Positions 17,566-26,187 of a stretch of 64,000 nt of DNA are shown here, piece after piece. The notes under the pieces were generated by a model, which was not told the origin of the DNA, ran no database searches, and saw only the letters and a program-made list of their open reading frames with translations. Source of the DNA: Cesiribacteraceae bacterium YIM B00369 (GTDB taxonomy: Bacteria; Bacteroidota; Bacteroidia; Cytophagales; Cyclobacteriaceae); the NCBI GenBank assembly GCA_017948555.1, contig JAFMYY010000010.1:83927-147926 (forward strand), given 5' to 3'. How positions within the stretch are numbered: position 1 is the stretch's first letter; every line of letters starts with the position of its first letter. The position numbers and the translations under genes are program-made.

Positions 17566-18930
17566 ATGAAAACATATACTCCACACCTTTGTAAAGCATT
17601 TCTGTTAATCCTGATTTTTACAGCTGCCCTTTTACCTGCACAAGCTCAGGTTCTTGTACAGGATTTTAACGACCTTCCACGATTAAATGCATTTCAGGGA
17701 ACTCCTCCCGACGCAGGGCAGGTGGACAGGATTAACCTGAACAGGGCAGGTGACGGAACAGCAATTTTTTCCCTGGGCTCTGCCGGGGCTGATAAGTTTC
17801 TGGAGATCAATAAAGTAAGGAACGAGATCAGGCATTTTGACAGAACCACTGGTATCAATAATGAACCCTTCCTCAGGATCAGCTTCGATTTTTCGGTTGT
17901 AAATGCAAATATGACTGGAAAGTTGGCCGCTTTTTTTATTGGGAATAATCTTAATAATAACAGTTTTTTTCCAAACAGGGAAGAGCGCTGGGCTCAGGTG
18001 GGCATTTATGTAAATCCAAACGGAAGCTTTTATCTGACACATGAAATTTTATTTCCAAACGGGAATGTATTTGAAGTGGCAAGGACGGTTGCCTTTACCG
18101 GCAGGCAAAGAATTTCTATTATAACAAGTAATAGTAATGATGGTCCCATGGTTTATACCGGGCCGGATGGAACTCCGGATGTGATAGGTAATGGTTTTGT
18201 ACACATATGGGTAGGAGATGATTATAAACTTGTGGGGCCTGCCCTTAAGGGCGCGGAATCTTCGATCAATGCAGTTAAGTTTTTATTGTGGAGTAATAAT
18301 CTGGTGGCAACGGCCCGTATGGATAATCTGGGCATTGCAATGGATATTGAAATGGATCCCTTGCCGGTGGAGTTTCTCAGTTTCTCTGGCAGAACTGAAG
18401 GAAGTCATGTCCTTCTTGACTGGGAAACAGCCTCTGAGCTCAACAGCAGCCATTTTGAAGTGGAACGCTCCATGGATGGTGTGGAGTTTACTGCTATAGG
18501 AACAGTAAAAGCAGCTGGTGATAGTAAAAGCAGGCTCCTCTATATATTTACAGATAGAAATGCAGCCCAAAACTATGGGGGCACCATATACTACAGGCTG
18601 CATCAGATAGATACTGATGGTAGTTCTCAATATAGCCAGGTGGTGCAGGTAGTTCTTCCCGGAAGCAGTTCAGTCACCCAAAAGGTTTTCCCTAACCCTT
18701 TTGAGAATGAGCTCAGGCTTAGGTTTTTAACAGACAAAGCGCAGCATGTCCGGTTCAGGGTGCTGTCGGTTCAGGGAGATGTTGTGATGGAGGAACAGCA
18801 GATATTTAATCCGTCAGGGCAGGAGCAGGTTTACAGACTGCCGGGAACAGCCAGGCTGAAGGCAGGGATTTATATGCTGGAAATAAGCAATGGAAATGAA
18901 ATACGTATGCAGCGTATAGTAAAATTGTAG
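17566..18930 (+). CDS. Secreted protein with T9SS type A sorting domain
   Basis: 454 residues. The signal peptide ends LLPAQAQ (cleavage near residue 28). Residues ~28-265 form a beta-rich, Asn/Gly-rich domain resembling a concanavalin-like beta sandwich but without a recognised family motif. Residues ~270-365 contain PLPVEFLSFSG and DWETASELNSSHFEVERS, a linker domain common in T9SS cargo. The last ~80 residues (KVFPNPFENELRL to GIYMLEISNGNEIRMQRIVKL) are a T9SS type A sorting domain. It is therefore a surface or secreted protein of unknown role. It is monocistronic: a terminator precedes it and a promoter for the next unit follows. Confidence 0.82.
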   Translation: MKTYTPHLCKAFLLILIFTAALLPAQAQVLVQDFNDLPRLNAFQGTPPDAGQVDRINLNRAGDGTAIFSLGSAGADKFLEINKVRNEIRHFDRTTGINNEPFLRISFDFSVVNANMTGKLAAFFIGNNLNNNSFFPNREERWAQVGIYVNPNGSFYLTHEILFPNGNVFEVARTVAFTGRQRISIITSNSNDGPMVYTGPDGTPDVIGNGFVHIWVGDDYKLVGPALKGAESSINAVKFLLWSNNLVATARMDNLGIAMDIEMDPLPVEFLSFSGRTEGSHVLLDWETASELNSSHFEVERSMDGVEFTAIGTVKAAGDSKSRLLYIFTDRNAAQNYGGTIYYRLHQIDTDGSSQYSQVVQVVLPGSSSVTQKVFPNPFENELRLRFLTDKAQHVRFRVLSVQGDVVMEEQQIFNPSGQEQVYRLPGTARLKAGIYMLEISNGNEIRMQRIVKL

Positions 18931-18956
18931 ATGTGGTATAATTGAAAAAAATACCC

Positions 18957-18986
18957 TTTGGATCAAACCTTTTTGTTTTAGCTTTG
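18957..18986 (+). promoter_or_regulatory. Bacteroidota-type promoter
   Basis: TTTG at 18957-18960 and TAGCTTTG at 18979-18986, separated by 18 bp, match the Bacteroidota -33 TTTG / -7 TAnnTTTG consensus. It lies 41 bp before the ATG at 19028 and would drive the two small genes. Confidence 0.6.
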
Positions 18987-19027
18987 TAGCTTCTTACAGC
19001 AATAATAAGAAAACAAAATTTTTGGTT

Positions 19028-19249
19028 ATGGCAATGTCGTTTGAGGTTCTGAGGGTAGGGCACACCTATAGAATGAGAAATTATGATGATGTGAGGGAGT
19101 TTACGGTTGTCAGGCGTTTGTCAGACGTTAACTTTTTAGTCCAGGATAAGGCAACGCTGGAGAAGTTTGAACTGGAAGATCTTGTAAGATATGGCAGAGG
19201 GAAGGACTATGATCTTGATGAGATTAACAGCCATGGAGACATTATATAG
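19028..19249 (+). CDS. Small conserved hypothetical protein
   Basis: 73 residues from ATG 19028 (ATG 19034, giving MSFEVLRVGHTY, is an equally good start). Soluble, beta-rich and charged; the sequence MRNYDDVREFTVVRRLSDVNFLVQDK suggests a small SH3-like or barrel fold. I do not recognise a named family, though its compactness and the clear promoter support expression. The next gene begins 28 bp downstream, so the two probably form an operon. Confidence 0.68.
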   Translation: MAMSFEVLRVGHTYRMRNYDDVREFTVVRRLSDVNFLVQDKATLEKFELEDLVRYGRGKDYDLDEINSHGDII

Positions 19250-19277
19250 GTTAGCTTAAACAAATTTATTTATACCA

Positions 19278-19619
19278 ATGCAGCAGGAAGATACAACATC
19301 ACAAATACTCCCTTTACTCTACAAACACCTGCAGGTGGAAGAAGGGGAGCCTTTATCGCGGAAAATAGCTGATGAAAAAGGAATGGCGGAACTGAAGCAC
19401 CTTTTAACAAGTCAGATTGCCTGGATGCTCGACCACCAGTTCGAACGTTTACTGCAGGCTATGTATCGCATTGATGTTAATGAAGAGGAGTTCCGGAATG
19501 TGCTCACAGGAAAAGATCCGGTTGCCGAATCTCTGGCGGATTTAGTTCTGAAAAGAGAATTGCAAAAAATTCAGCTTCGGGAAAGGTATAAATCAGGCAA
19601 GCTGCAGATTGTGGCCTGA
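19278..19619 (+). CDS. Hypothetical helical protein, 113 residues
   Basis: Soluble, all-helical, acidic protein with no signal peptide; a leucine-rich central part (ELKHLLTSQIAWMLDHQFERLLQAMYRI) is followed by a C-terminal helix ending KRELQKIQLRERYKSGKLQIV. No known domain was identified. It lies 28 bp after the 73-residue gene under the same promoter. Co-transcription suggests related housekeeping roles, but nothing in the sequence defines them. Confidence 0.68.
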   Translation: MQQEDTTSQILPLLYKHLQVEEGEPLSRKIADEKGMAELKHLLTSQIAWMLDHQFERLLQAMYRIDVNEEEFRNVLTGKDPVAESLADLVLKRELQKIQLRERYKSGKLQIVA

Positions 19620-20094
19620 GCGCCTGGTTATACTTTGTTATTTTATACAGAAGTTCATTCTTTTTTTGTTTCTTTCTTACCTGGCTCTATAATGAATTAA
19701 AACATTTTAACCCGGCCCCCGGGGCTTAAGAGAAACCCCTGCCCTGTAGTCTGCCAGGGCTGTTCTTTTGAATAAGCTGCTTAAAACCGTAATACCTGAT
19801 TATTTTTTCCTGTTTTATCTCAACGGATTAATATTAAAATTTGAAAAGTAATCAACCCGCTTAATCAACCTCCGGATTGGGTAAATTTATTCCTTTTTAC
19901 ATAAGTGGAAATAATTAAAAAAGCCCCTTTACCTCACATCCTGAACAGCCTCATGGAACCGGAAATCCTCCCTCTTTGTTTTTGAAGGGTAGTTAAGAAT
20001 TGACTTTCTCAGAAAAAGTGCTGAAATTTAGATTTATAGATCCAAAATTTAAGGCCCTGAGGGGAAAGTTTATAATTTATAAAATAAATTGAAT
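19620..20094. other. Intergenic region
   Basis: About 475 bp. A GC-rich patch at 19712-19765 can form small hairpins (for example GCCCTG / CAGGGC), but no T run follows and no gene is evident. The ~60 bp before 20095 are AT-rich and probably hold the promoter of the small gene. Confidence 0.4.
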
Positions 20095-20259
20095 ATGAAG
20101 AACAGAAATAGTATGTATGTAAACGGACAGCTGTATGACCTTGTACTTTGGAATAATATAGTTTACCATTCTTTCTCCTACGATGCGATGAGCAGAGCCT
20201 TCTTTAAAGGAGAAGATAAAGTAGATCCAAGGGATGTTACAATGTTTAGAGAAGTTTAA
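20095..20259 (+). CDS. Small protein, 54 residues
   Basis: ATG 20095 to TAA 20259. The product begins MKNRNSMYVNGQLYDLVLWN and ends KVDPRDVTMFREV; it is soluble and aromatic-rich, with no signal peptide. A good terminator starts 4 bp after the stop and an A/T-rich leader precedes the ATG, so this is very likely a real monocistronic gene. No family is recognised. Confidence 0.6.
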   Translation: MKNRNSMYVNGQLYDLVLWNNIVYHSFSYDAMSRAFFKGEDKVDPRDVTMFREV

Positions 20260-20263
20260 CCCA

Positions 20264-20291
20264 CCTCTGCCTTTGGTAGAGGCTTTTTTTT
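20264..20291 (+). terminator. Rho-independent terminator
   Basis: An 8-bp stem CCTCTGCC / GGTAGAGG (one G-T pair) with a TTT loop and a run of T, just after the 54-residue gene. Confidence 0.8.
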
Positions 20292-20675
20292 GCAACAGAG
20301 TTTAGTAGCCCTTCCTCCAAAAACTTTTACTATTACTTAAAATCACCCTTCTCTCTGAAAGAGGAATATTTCCACCTCAAGGATAACCGGGGAGTAGCCT
20401 CCTGATTCAGAATTAAATTCCCCGTTTCACCTGTTTAATTGCATTTACAGGCAGTCTGGTTTCAGGAGCTGCGTTTCCGGTATTATCCTGAAACTGATCT
20501 CCGGACTCCTGCCGCTTTAAGCGTTTTATTACTTACAGATTTACTGTTGCCGGAGCCATCTGTAAATTGTTTTTGGAGCGGAATCAGAAAAAAATCAACA
20601 TAATATTCATATCTTGGCATCTATAAACTCCTTTTGAGGGGATTTTGCATTAGTTCTGAATAATAGCGCTGTAAA
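20292..20675. other. Intergenic region before the response regulator
   Basis: About 380 bp without a gene. No clear promoter element or structured RNA was recognised. Confidence 0.4.
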
Positions 20676-21113
20676 ATGGGAAAACCTGATTATATCCTCT
20701 TAATTGATGATGATGAAATGGCAAATTTTCTGAACCGGTCAATACTTGAGATGGCAAATGCAGCCGGAGAAATATTGGTTGTGGAAAACGCACGGGATGC
20801 ATTTTCAATTATTGGAAAATTAGAGGAAAAGGTAAAGACAAAGGAAATCAGGCTTTGTATCCTGCTTGACCTGGATATGCCGGATTTTGATGGATACGAA
20901 TTTTTAGAAGCATTAAAAGGTGAAAGGCGTAATTTAAAAGTTCAGGTTTATATTTTGAGTGTTTTATCGGAATCCAGAGAAAAAGAGAATTTTTCCCTTT
21001 ATCCTGTAGAAAGATTTATAGGAAAACCTCTCAGGGAAAATGATGTTAAATTTATTCTTACTAACGATCAGCCTGTTTATTTTAACCGGGCCTGGGAAGC
21101 TCATTTGCGTTGA
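20676..21113 (+). CDS. Single-domain response regulator (CheY-like)
   Basis: 145 residues forming one receiver domain: acidic pocket D11-D13 (LLIDDDEM), phosphoacceptor D65 (CILLDLDMPDFDG), Ser of ILSVLSES and the conserved Lys of FIGKPL. There is no DNA-binding or output domain, so signalling probably passes by protein contact. It converges on a PAS histidine kinase gene whose stop is 16 bp away. The pairing suggests, but does not prove, that they are cognate. Confidence 0.88.
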   Translation: MGKPDYILLIDDDEMANFLNRSILEMANAAGEILVVENARDAFSIIGKLEEKVKTKEIRLCILLDLDMPDFDGYEFLEALKGERRNLKVQVYILSVLSESREKENFSLYPVERFIGKPLRENDVKFILTNDQPVYFNRAWEAHLR

Positions 21114-21129
21114 ATTTAATAGCTGACTT

Positions 21130-22230
21130 TCATTCTTTTGGCAGCTCTATGTAGAAAGTGGTGCCTTCGTTTTCTGTACTGCTAAACCAGATTTTGCCGT
21201 TATGCCACTCCACAATGGTTTTAATGATGGACATCCCTAAACCTGTGGACGGCTCTCCCTTCAATCCTTTTCTCCTGGCTTTGGTAAATTTATCGAACAA
21301 TTTATCATGATATTTGGCAGGGATACCAATACCATTATCGGCTACTGTAAAAAAAACACTTTCCTGTTTATCTTTAACGCTTACAGAAATGGTGCCCCCG
21401 TCGCGGGTGAATTTAATAGAATTAGAAATTAAATTGTTAATGACCTGCATGAACTTATAATCATCCACTTTCAGAAATATTTCCTCGTCAGAGGCGGAAA
21501 AACTGAATTTCTTTCCGGTAAATTCTTCGGTGCTTTTATACTGGTCCATACTTTCCCAAAGCTTCTGAACAATATTAACCCTCTTCCTTACAGTTGAAGA
21601 ATTGGCAGAAGCCAGAAATTCCTGCTGGACAAATTCCCGGATCATTTTAACGCTTCGTGTGCTGGTTTTGGAAACCATATCCACCATTTTTTCCAGTTCT
21701 GTGTTTTTATAAGTTTTAATTTCCTCAGCAATAAGAGAGGACATGCTTTCAATATTAGTAAGAGGTCCAGCAAGGTCATGTGAAAGAATTTCCAGGATAG
21801 AATTTTTCTTAGCTGCAAATTTTTCCAGTATAGCATAATTTTCCTTTGTTTTGGTTATGTCTTCTACTATACCTGTTACTGAATGCTGGTTTCCGGCCTC
21901 CTCTGTCTGTAAAAAAGCATTCAAACACAGCCACTTTATTTGTCCGCCATTCAGTTTTATCCGGAATTCTATATCATTTCTCTTTTCCCCTTTAAGCAGG
22001 CGCCTGAAGTTCGCAGCCATATAATCTTTATCTTCCGGATGGATGGTATCTAAAAGAGCAGCCGGATTAGATTTTGCACTGTTTACAGGAATGTTCCAGA
22101 TTTGCTCAAAGGCAGCGTTCAGGTATAAGAACTCCTTAGATTCTGCATGATAAACAAAAAAGACATTCCTGGTCCCTTTTGAGAATTCCAGGAAATATTT
22201 TGAAATGTCATTACTGCTCTTTTCTTCCAT
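21130..22230 (-). CDS. PAS-domain sensor histidine kinase
   Basis: 366 residues from the ATG at 22230; a GTG at 22320 would add 30 residues unlike a PAS start, so I prefer the inner one. Residues ~10-130 form one PAS domain (FVYHAESKEFLYLNAAFEQIW, then IHPEDKDY and GIVEDITKTKE). The phosphoacceptor box is ILSHDLAGPLTNIESM. The HATPase domain has an N box NNLISNSIKFT, G1 DNGIGIP and G2 GLGMSII. No transmembrane helix was found, so it senses a cytoplasmic signal. It resembles the orphan PAS kinases common in Cytophagales and converges with the CheY-like gene. Confidence 0.87.
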   Translation of the reverse strand: MEEKSSNDISKYFLEFSKGTRNVFFVYHAESKEFLYLNAAFEQIWNIPVNSAKSNPAALLDTIHPEDKDYMAANFRRLLKGEKRNDIEFRIKLNGGQIKWLCLNAFLQTEEAGNQHSVTGIVEDITKTKENYAILEKFAAKKNSILEILSHDLAGPLTNIESMSSLIAEEIKTYKNTELEKMVDMVSKTSTRSVKMIREFVQQEFLASANSSTVRKRVNIVQKLWESMDQYKSTEEFTGKKFSFSASDEEIFLKVDDYKFMQVINNLISNSIKFTRDGGTISVSVKDKQESVFFTVADNGIGIPAKYHDKLFDKFTKARRKGLKGEPSTGLGMSIIKTIVEWHNGKIWFSSTENEGTTFYIELPKE

Positions 22231-22430
22231 ATTTAGTTCATCTTCTTCCTGTTCTGTATACACAAACGTTCCAAAGAAGTAAAAGTTAAAAGTATCCGTT
22301 ACCTGGGGGGAATTTGGCACATAGAATTTATCAAAATCCGTTCAGGCATGTAATGGTTAGGGATAAAAATTTAGGATTAAATGTTCAGGTATGTTTACTA
22401 TGGAATCTATTCAATGCCGGGAGGCGGGCA

Positions 22431-22474
22431 ATAAAAAAGCGGACTTTTCACCCCTTTTAGTGAATAAGTCCGCT
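22431..22474 (-). terminator. Rho-independent terminator (minus strand)
   Basis: Read on the minus strand, AGCGGACTTATTCAC pairs with GTGAAAAGTCCGCT (one bulge) and is followed by TTTTTTATT. It would end transcription from the lipoprotein gene at 22626-23396, 152 bp after its stop. Confidence 0.75.
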
Positions 22475-22625
22475 GGAGTACCTGCTCAAGGACCCATATT
22501 GAACTTTTGCATGGAGGACCTTGAAAAGATCATCAGTTTCTATGATGAGTATGAGTTCATCTTTATTTTATATTTTAAAAAAAAATGTTTGTATCCCTTA
22601 TAGTTTGATGTGGCAGGTCGCTGTT

Positions 22626-23396
22626 TTAATCGTAGTTTTCTTTGTAAGGTGCAATGGCTGTAATCCAGCCTTTTATATTGGTGAAATCAACGGAAACTAA
22701 TTCTTTAGTCTCTATATTGAATTGGTTTATATCGTTAAAGTCATCGATAACTACAAGATTTTCGCCGCGTATAGCAAAAGCGTATGTAGCAGTCTGATTA
22801 ATGTTAAAATTTGAATGCTCTTGCTTATTAATTTTGTCTACTTCTGTGATATGGTCATATTCCCCATTAATAAGGTAAAACAACTTCTTACTATTTATTG
22901 CGATATCCTGAATTACATTGGAAGAAACTTGAAAACTATCAAGCTTTACTCCGTTATAAGTTATTTTGTATATTCCGGAGTAGGTAGAAAACCAAAGCTC
23001 GTTATTTTTATCACATGCAATTCCTCCTGTCCTTATATTTTTTATTTCTGATCTTACAGAACCATCTTCAGGATTTAATTCTAATATGGATGAGTTGTTA
23101 CCCATTCCTCCTATCCATAATGATTTCCCATCATGATCCAGGGCATGAGGGGAGGTTATTTTAGCAGGGATGTTTAGAATATATTCAACAGTAGATTTTG
23201 TTTCATTAAATAAATATATACCTGGTTTCCCTACATCATTGTTGTCCGGGCGAACAAGCAACCACCATTTAACATCTGATGTTTCTTGAGCAGGGGCATT
23301 GCATTGTCCATCAATATTTCCATTATCGTCTTCGCAGGAAATTATGAGAGCCGAAAACAAAATAAGGAAGAGGTTTTTAATACAAAAAGTTTTCAT
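22626..23396 (-). CDS. Lipoprotein with beta-propeller-like repeats
   Basis: 256 residues. Signal peptide with lipobox IISC (Cys21), then an acidic, Asn-rich linker (EDDNGNIDGQ). The rest shows repeated short strands with motifs such as GKSLWIGGMGNNSSILELN, NNELWFSTYSGIYKI and GENLVVIDDFND, typical of an incomplete beta-propeller (NHL/two-component-sensor type). No catalytic residues are recognised. It is shorter than a full six-bladed propeller. Lower GC and more Asn/Lys/Ile than the neighbouring genes suggest possible recent acquisition. Function unknown; it is probably exposed on the outer membrane or periplasmic. Confidence 0.7.
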   Translation of the reverse strand: MKTFCIKNLFLILFSALIISCEDDNGNIDGQCNAPAQETSDVKWWLLVRPDNNDVGKPGIYLFNETKSTVEYILNIPAKITSPHALDHDGKSLWIGGMGNNSSILELNPEDGSVRSEIKNIRTGGIACDKNNELWFSTYSGIYKITYNGVKLDSFQVSSNVIQDIAINSKKLFYLINGEYDHITEVDKINKQEHSNFNINQTATYAFAIRGENLVVIDDFNDINQFNIETKELVSVDFTNIKGWITAIAPYKENYD

Positions 23397-23610
23397 GATT
23401 TAAGATTTAAAAGGTTTGAAACTTTCTGAATTAACTCAAAGGATATGCCGTAAATTGATACGTAATGTTATTATTATATTATTAAGCTTTGTAATAATTA
23501 GCAATTGATTAACTTAGGTGTGGGACGAATTGGGTGGGAAGATTTCAAAATCTCTTTTACAGAATTCTTCTATAGAAGAGAATAAAAAAATTGCCTGCAA
23601 ACTTGGGCTA

Positions 23611-23649
23611 AAAAGAAAAACCCTGATAATTAATGAAATTATCAGGGTT
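23611..23649 (-). terminator. Rho-independent terminator of tRNA-Leu
   Basis: A 13-bp perfect stem (AACCCTGATAATT / AATTATCAGGGTT) followed on the minus strand by TTTTTCTTTTT, six bases beyond the tRNA 3' end. Confidence 0.9.
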
Positions 23650-23654
23650 ATCTG

Positions 23655-23738
23655 TACCTTGGGCCGGAGTCGAACCGGCACGGGCTTGCGCCCATTGGTG
23701 TTTGAGACCAACGCGTCTACCAATTCCGCCACCAAGGC
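23655..23738 (-). tRNA. tRNA-Leu (anticodon CAA)
   Basis: An 84-nt cloverleaf on the minus strand. The acceptor stem GCCTTGG pairs with CCAAGGT (G-U at the first pair) with discriminator A. The D arm contains AATTGGTAGA, the anticodon stem TTGGT/ACCAA encloses loop CTCAAAC (anticodon CAA), and there is a long class II variable arm (GGGC/GCCC). The T arm is GCCGG-TTCGACT-CCGGC. No 3' CCA is encoded. It reads UUG codons. Frames crossing it on both strands are artefacts. Confidence 0.96.
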
Positions 23739-23790
23739 ATTTGTTTAACTTTCTGAATTAAATCGGAAAGCTTTGGTAGGAACAGGCTTG

Positions 23791-23821
23791 CAAACCTATT
23801 AAAATATTTGCTCTTTGCAAA
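23791..23821 (-). promoter_or_regulatory. Promoter of tRNA-Leu
   Basis: On the minus strand, TTTG (23821-23818) and TAGGTTTG (23798-23791) are spaced by 19 bp, a match to the Bacteroidota promoter consensus. The start site would be ~45 bp before the tRNA 5' end. Confidence 0.6.
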
Positions 23822-23832
23822 CTTTGTAGTGC

Positions 23833-24177
23833 TTATTTTTCCTCGGGTGCAGGGCTTTTTATCCCTTTTTCAACCTCTTTTCCCTCTACCTCATCAAGCT
23901 TAATACAGGAAAAAGCCATTGGTTTGGCTGAAAAAAGCTTTTTAGTCCGGGCCCAGTTTTCCATAAAAAAGCCTGATGATTTATAATTGTCCAATGCTTT
24001 TTTATCGCGCCAGTAGCTGTAGGTGGTAAGAATGTGCTCCTGGTTATGGTCTTGTAAAAGTTCTAATCTCAGGCATCCGTCAAAGTTCCGGATTCCTTCT
24101 TTTGTATCTTCAAATATCTGCAGATAATCTTTGGTATGCTCTTCTTTGAAATACATTCTAACTATCCGTATCAGCAT
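23833..24177 (-). CDS. Antibiotic biosynthesis monooxygenase (ABM) family protein
   Basis: 114 residues. Residues 1-~95 form the ferredoxin-like ABM fold: MLIRIVRMYFKEEHTKDYLQIF, then FDGCLRLELLQDH, ILTTYSYWRDKKALDNYKSSGFF and MENWARTKKLF. Members are small dimeric proteins acting on quinones, haem or other compounds without a cofactor, or as dioxygen-dependent oxygenases; the substrate here cannot be deduced. A charged tail of ~18 residues rich in Glu, Lys and Pro is extra. It is on the same strand as the SAM hydrolase gene, 125 bp downstream of it. Confidence 0.82.
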   Translation of the reverse strand: MLIRIVRMYFKEEHTKDYLQIFEDTKEGIRNFDGCLRLELLQDHNQEHILTTYSYWRDKKALDNYKSSGFFMENWARTKKLFSAKPMAFSCIKLDEVEGKEVEKGIKSPAPEEK

Positions 24178-24302
24178 AATATTTTGATGTTTCGCCTTTA
24201 TGTGAACCGCTGCAAAATTATAACCTTTCTTCGGTTTTGCAAAGATAGGGCTAAATCTTAATTGAATTAATTAAAATTTTTGCTCCTGAAGAAATTTGTG
24301 CC

Positions 24303-25136
24303 TTATTTCAGAAGGGGAGTTCCCTTTTCGACAGGATTATTTTCTTTTTCCACAGTTACAAAGTGAACAGTAACAGGAGTATCAAAGCTCATGCCGAGTA
24401 ATTCAGCGGCATTTCCGCTGTGAATCCCGATTTCCAGCAAACCCTGGGCGTTGAACAGGGCGAAAATATCCCCCGGATCCACCATAGGATATGATTTGTG
24501 GATTTTAAATAACGTTTCTCTCCCTAACTGAATCCTGAATGAATCCTGCAGTAAAAATTCAAACTCGGTTCGCTGAATGTTTGTTATCAGATTCCCGTAA
24601 TGATCCACATGAATAACATGCCCGGCAATAAGCTTACGGGTAGCACGTGGTTTGCGTGAAATCATCCGGTTAAAGGAGGTGGTGGGTTCACCTAATTCCA
24701 GTATATCGGCACCTGATGCCAGCTTTAATGCAGCAGGGGCAAGAATGTCGCGGGTAGGGAAGGTGGAACTGCGGATAAGCTTCAGGTCTTCCGGAGAGGA
24801 ACCAATCATTACAATGGTTTCAGGCATTTGTTCGCTGAGCAGGCTTATAAAGCCGTTGTCGGTACCAATAAAGTAGTGGCCTTCCAGTTTTACGGCAATG
24901 TAAGCTTCTCCCAGGTTACCGGTTGAATTTACTCCGATAAGATGAATACTTCCTTCGGGGAAATCGCGGAAAACACTGTTGAGCACAAAGGAACCATGTG
25001 CAATATTATAGTGTTCAATATGGTGGCTGATATCTACAATTACCTGCGATGGGTTGCCTGACAAAATACGGGCTTTTACAGCGGCCGTATAATGGTCCTG
25101 CTCACCAAAATCGGAGATAAAAGTAATTATGGCCAT
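24303..25136 (-). CDS. SAM hydroxide adenosyltransferase (DUF62 family)
   Basis: 277 residues with the family hallmarks: ITFISDFGEQDHYTAAVKARI at the N-terminus, DISHHIEHYNIAHGSFVL, GTDNGFISLL, FPTRDILAPAALKLA and HVDHYGNLITN. Members of this SAM chlorinase/fluorinase-related family mostly hydrolyse S-adenosylmethionine to adenosine and methionine; I see nothing suggesting halogenase activity. Cytoplasmic. It is transcribed divergently from phoH, with a 94-bp shared upstream region containing a TAAATTTG element (minus strand, 25181-25174). Confidence 0.88.
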   Translation of the reverse strand: MAIITFISDFGEQDHYTAAVKARILSGNPSQVIVDISHHIEHYNIAHGSFVLNSVFRDFPEGSIHLIGVNSTGNLGEAYIAVKLEGHYFIGTDNGFISLLSEQMPETIVMIGSSPEDLKLIRSSTFPTRDILAPAALKLASGADILELGEPTTSFNRMISRKPRATRKLIAGHVIHVDHYGNLITNIQRTEFEFLLQDSFRIQLGRETLFKIHKSYPMVDPGDIFALFNAQGLLEIGIHSGNAAELLGMSFDTPVTVHFVTVEKENNPVEKGTPLLK

Positions 25137-25173
25137 AGATACAGTTGGAATTAATTTGTAGATTTGTTAGTAA

Positions 25174-25181
25174 CAAATTTA
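25174..25181 (-). promoter_or_regulatory. Possible -7 element of the SAM hydrolase gene
   Basis: TAAATTTG on the minus strand matches TAnnTTTG and lies 37 bp before the ATG. The -33 element is weak. Confidence 0.3.
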
Positions 25182-25230
25182 CGGATTTTTTAAAAAGCTT
25201 TAGAACTTAAACGCATAAAATTTCAAGCCT

Positions 25231-26187
25231 TTGGTTGAAAAAATAATAACGTTAGAAAACATTTCTTTACCTGAATTTTTAGGTGTTGAAAATCGCAACA
25301 TACAGGAAGTTGCTGCTGCTTTTCCAAAAAGTAAAATCATATCCCGTGGAAATGAGATCCGCATAAAAGGGTCCGCTCCTGAAATTCTCAAGATAAATGA
25401 TATTCTTAATTCCCTGGTGCAGCATTACCATAAGTATGGTAAAATAACGGAGGAAAATGTGCAGACTTACCTTCAGCAGGAAAAACAGGCTGTACTGGAG
25501 CATTCCACAGATGAAACACTTATTTATGGTACCCGTGGTTTTAGCATTAAGCCTAAAACACCTAACCAGCAAAAGCTGGTTGATGCGGTATTTGATAATG
25601 ACCTTGTTTTTGCGGTTGGTCCTGCCGGTACAGGTAAAACCTATATATCGGTGGCATTGGCGGTACGGGCTCTCAAAAATAAGTATGTAAAAAAAATAAT
25701 TATTACCAGACCGGCGGTGGAAGCGGGCGAAAATCTTGGCTTTCTTCCGGGCGACCTGAAGGAGAAAATTGATCCTTACCTGCGGCCCATTTACGATGCG
25801 CTGCAGGATATGATTCCTGCTGAAAAGCTTAAGTTTTATCAGGAAAATGGTATTATAGAAATTGCACCTCTGGCTTATATGCGGGGGCGTACTTTGCAAA
25901 ATGCTTATATCCTGCTCGATGAGGCGCAAAACACCACGCCTATGCAGCTTAAGATGTTCCTTACCCGTATGGGGCCTAATTCCAAAGTTATTATTACCGG
26001 TGATATTTCGCAGATCGACCTTCCGAGAAGACAAAAATCCGGACTTATTGAGTCGGTAAGGATTTTGAACGGAATTGAAGGTATTGGTTTTGTGGAACTG
26101 GATGGCAGCGATGTGGTCCGCCATAAACTGGTGCGTAAAATTATAGAGGCTTACGATAAAGCCGAAGCAGAAGAGCCACCACGATGA
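25231..26187 (+). CDS. phoH: PhoH family ATPase
   Basis: 318 residues from a TTG start. The N-terminus MVEKIITLENISLPEFLG is typical of this family in Bacteroidota, which supports TTG. An N-terminal KH-like part (GNEIRIKGSAPEI) precedes the PhoH ATPase: Walker A G130-PAGTGKT, then RPAVEAGENLGFLPGDL, Walker B AYILLDEAQNTT and an ITGDISQIDLP sensor motif. Family members are cytoplasmic RNA-associated ATPases. The stop overlaps the following GNAT gene by 4 bp (ATGA), so they are translationally coupled. Confidence 0.93.
   Translation: MVEKIITLENISLPEFLGVENRNIQEVAAAFPKSKIISRGNEIRIKGSAPEILKINDILNSLVQHYHKYGKITEENVQTYLQQEKQAVLEHSTDETLIYGTRGFSIKPKTPNQQKLVDAVFDNDLVFAVGPAGTGKTYISVALAVRALKNKYVKKIIITRPAVEAGENLGFLPGDLKEKIDPYLRPIYDALQDMIPAEKLKFYQENGIIEIAPLAYMRGRTLQNAYILLDEAQNTTPMQLKMFLTRMGPNSKVIITGDISQIDLPRRQKSGLIESVRILNGIEGIGFVELDGSDVVRHKLVRKIIEAYDKAEAEEPPR

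Noticed and set aside
19712..19765. Structured RNA
   Set aside because: Only short alternative hairpins; no recognised riboswitch or ncRNA pattern.
22391..22603. 70-codon plus-strand frame
   Set aside because: It crosses the minus-strand terminator at 22431-22474, has no domain and ends in a low-complexity Phe/Lys tail.
23514..23748. Two overlapping protein frames on opposite strands
   Set aside because: Both read through tRNA-Leu and its terminator; the MVAELVDALVSNTNGRKPVPVR-like start is the usual false product of a tRNA.
24303..25136. Fluorinase or chlorinase
   Set aside because: General DUF62 motifs only; SAM hydrolase is the common activity and no halometabolite genes are nearby.
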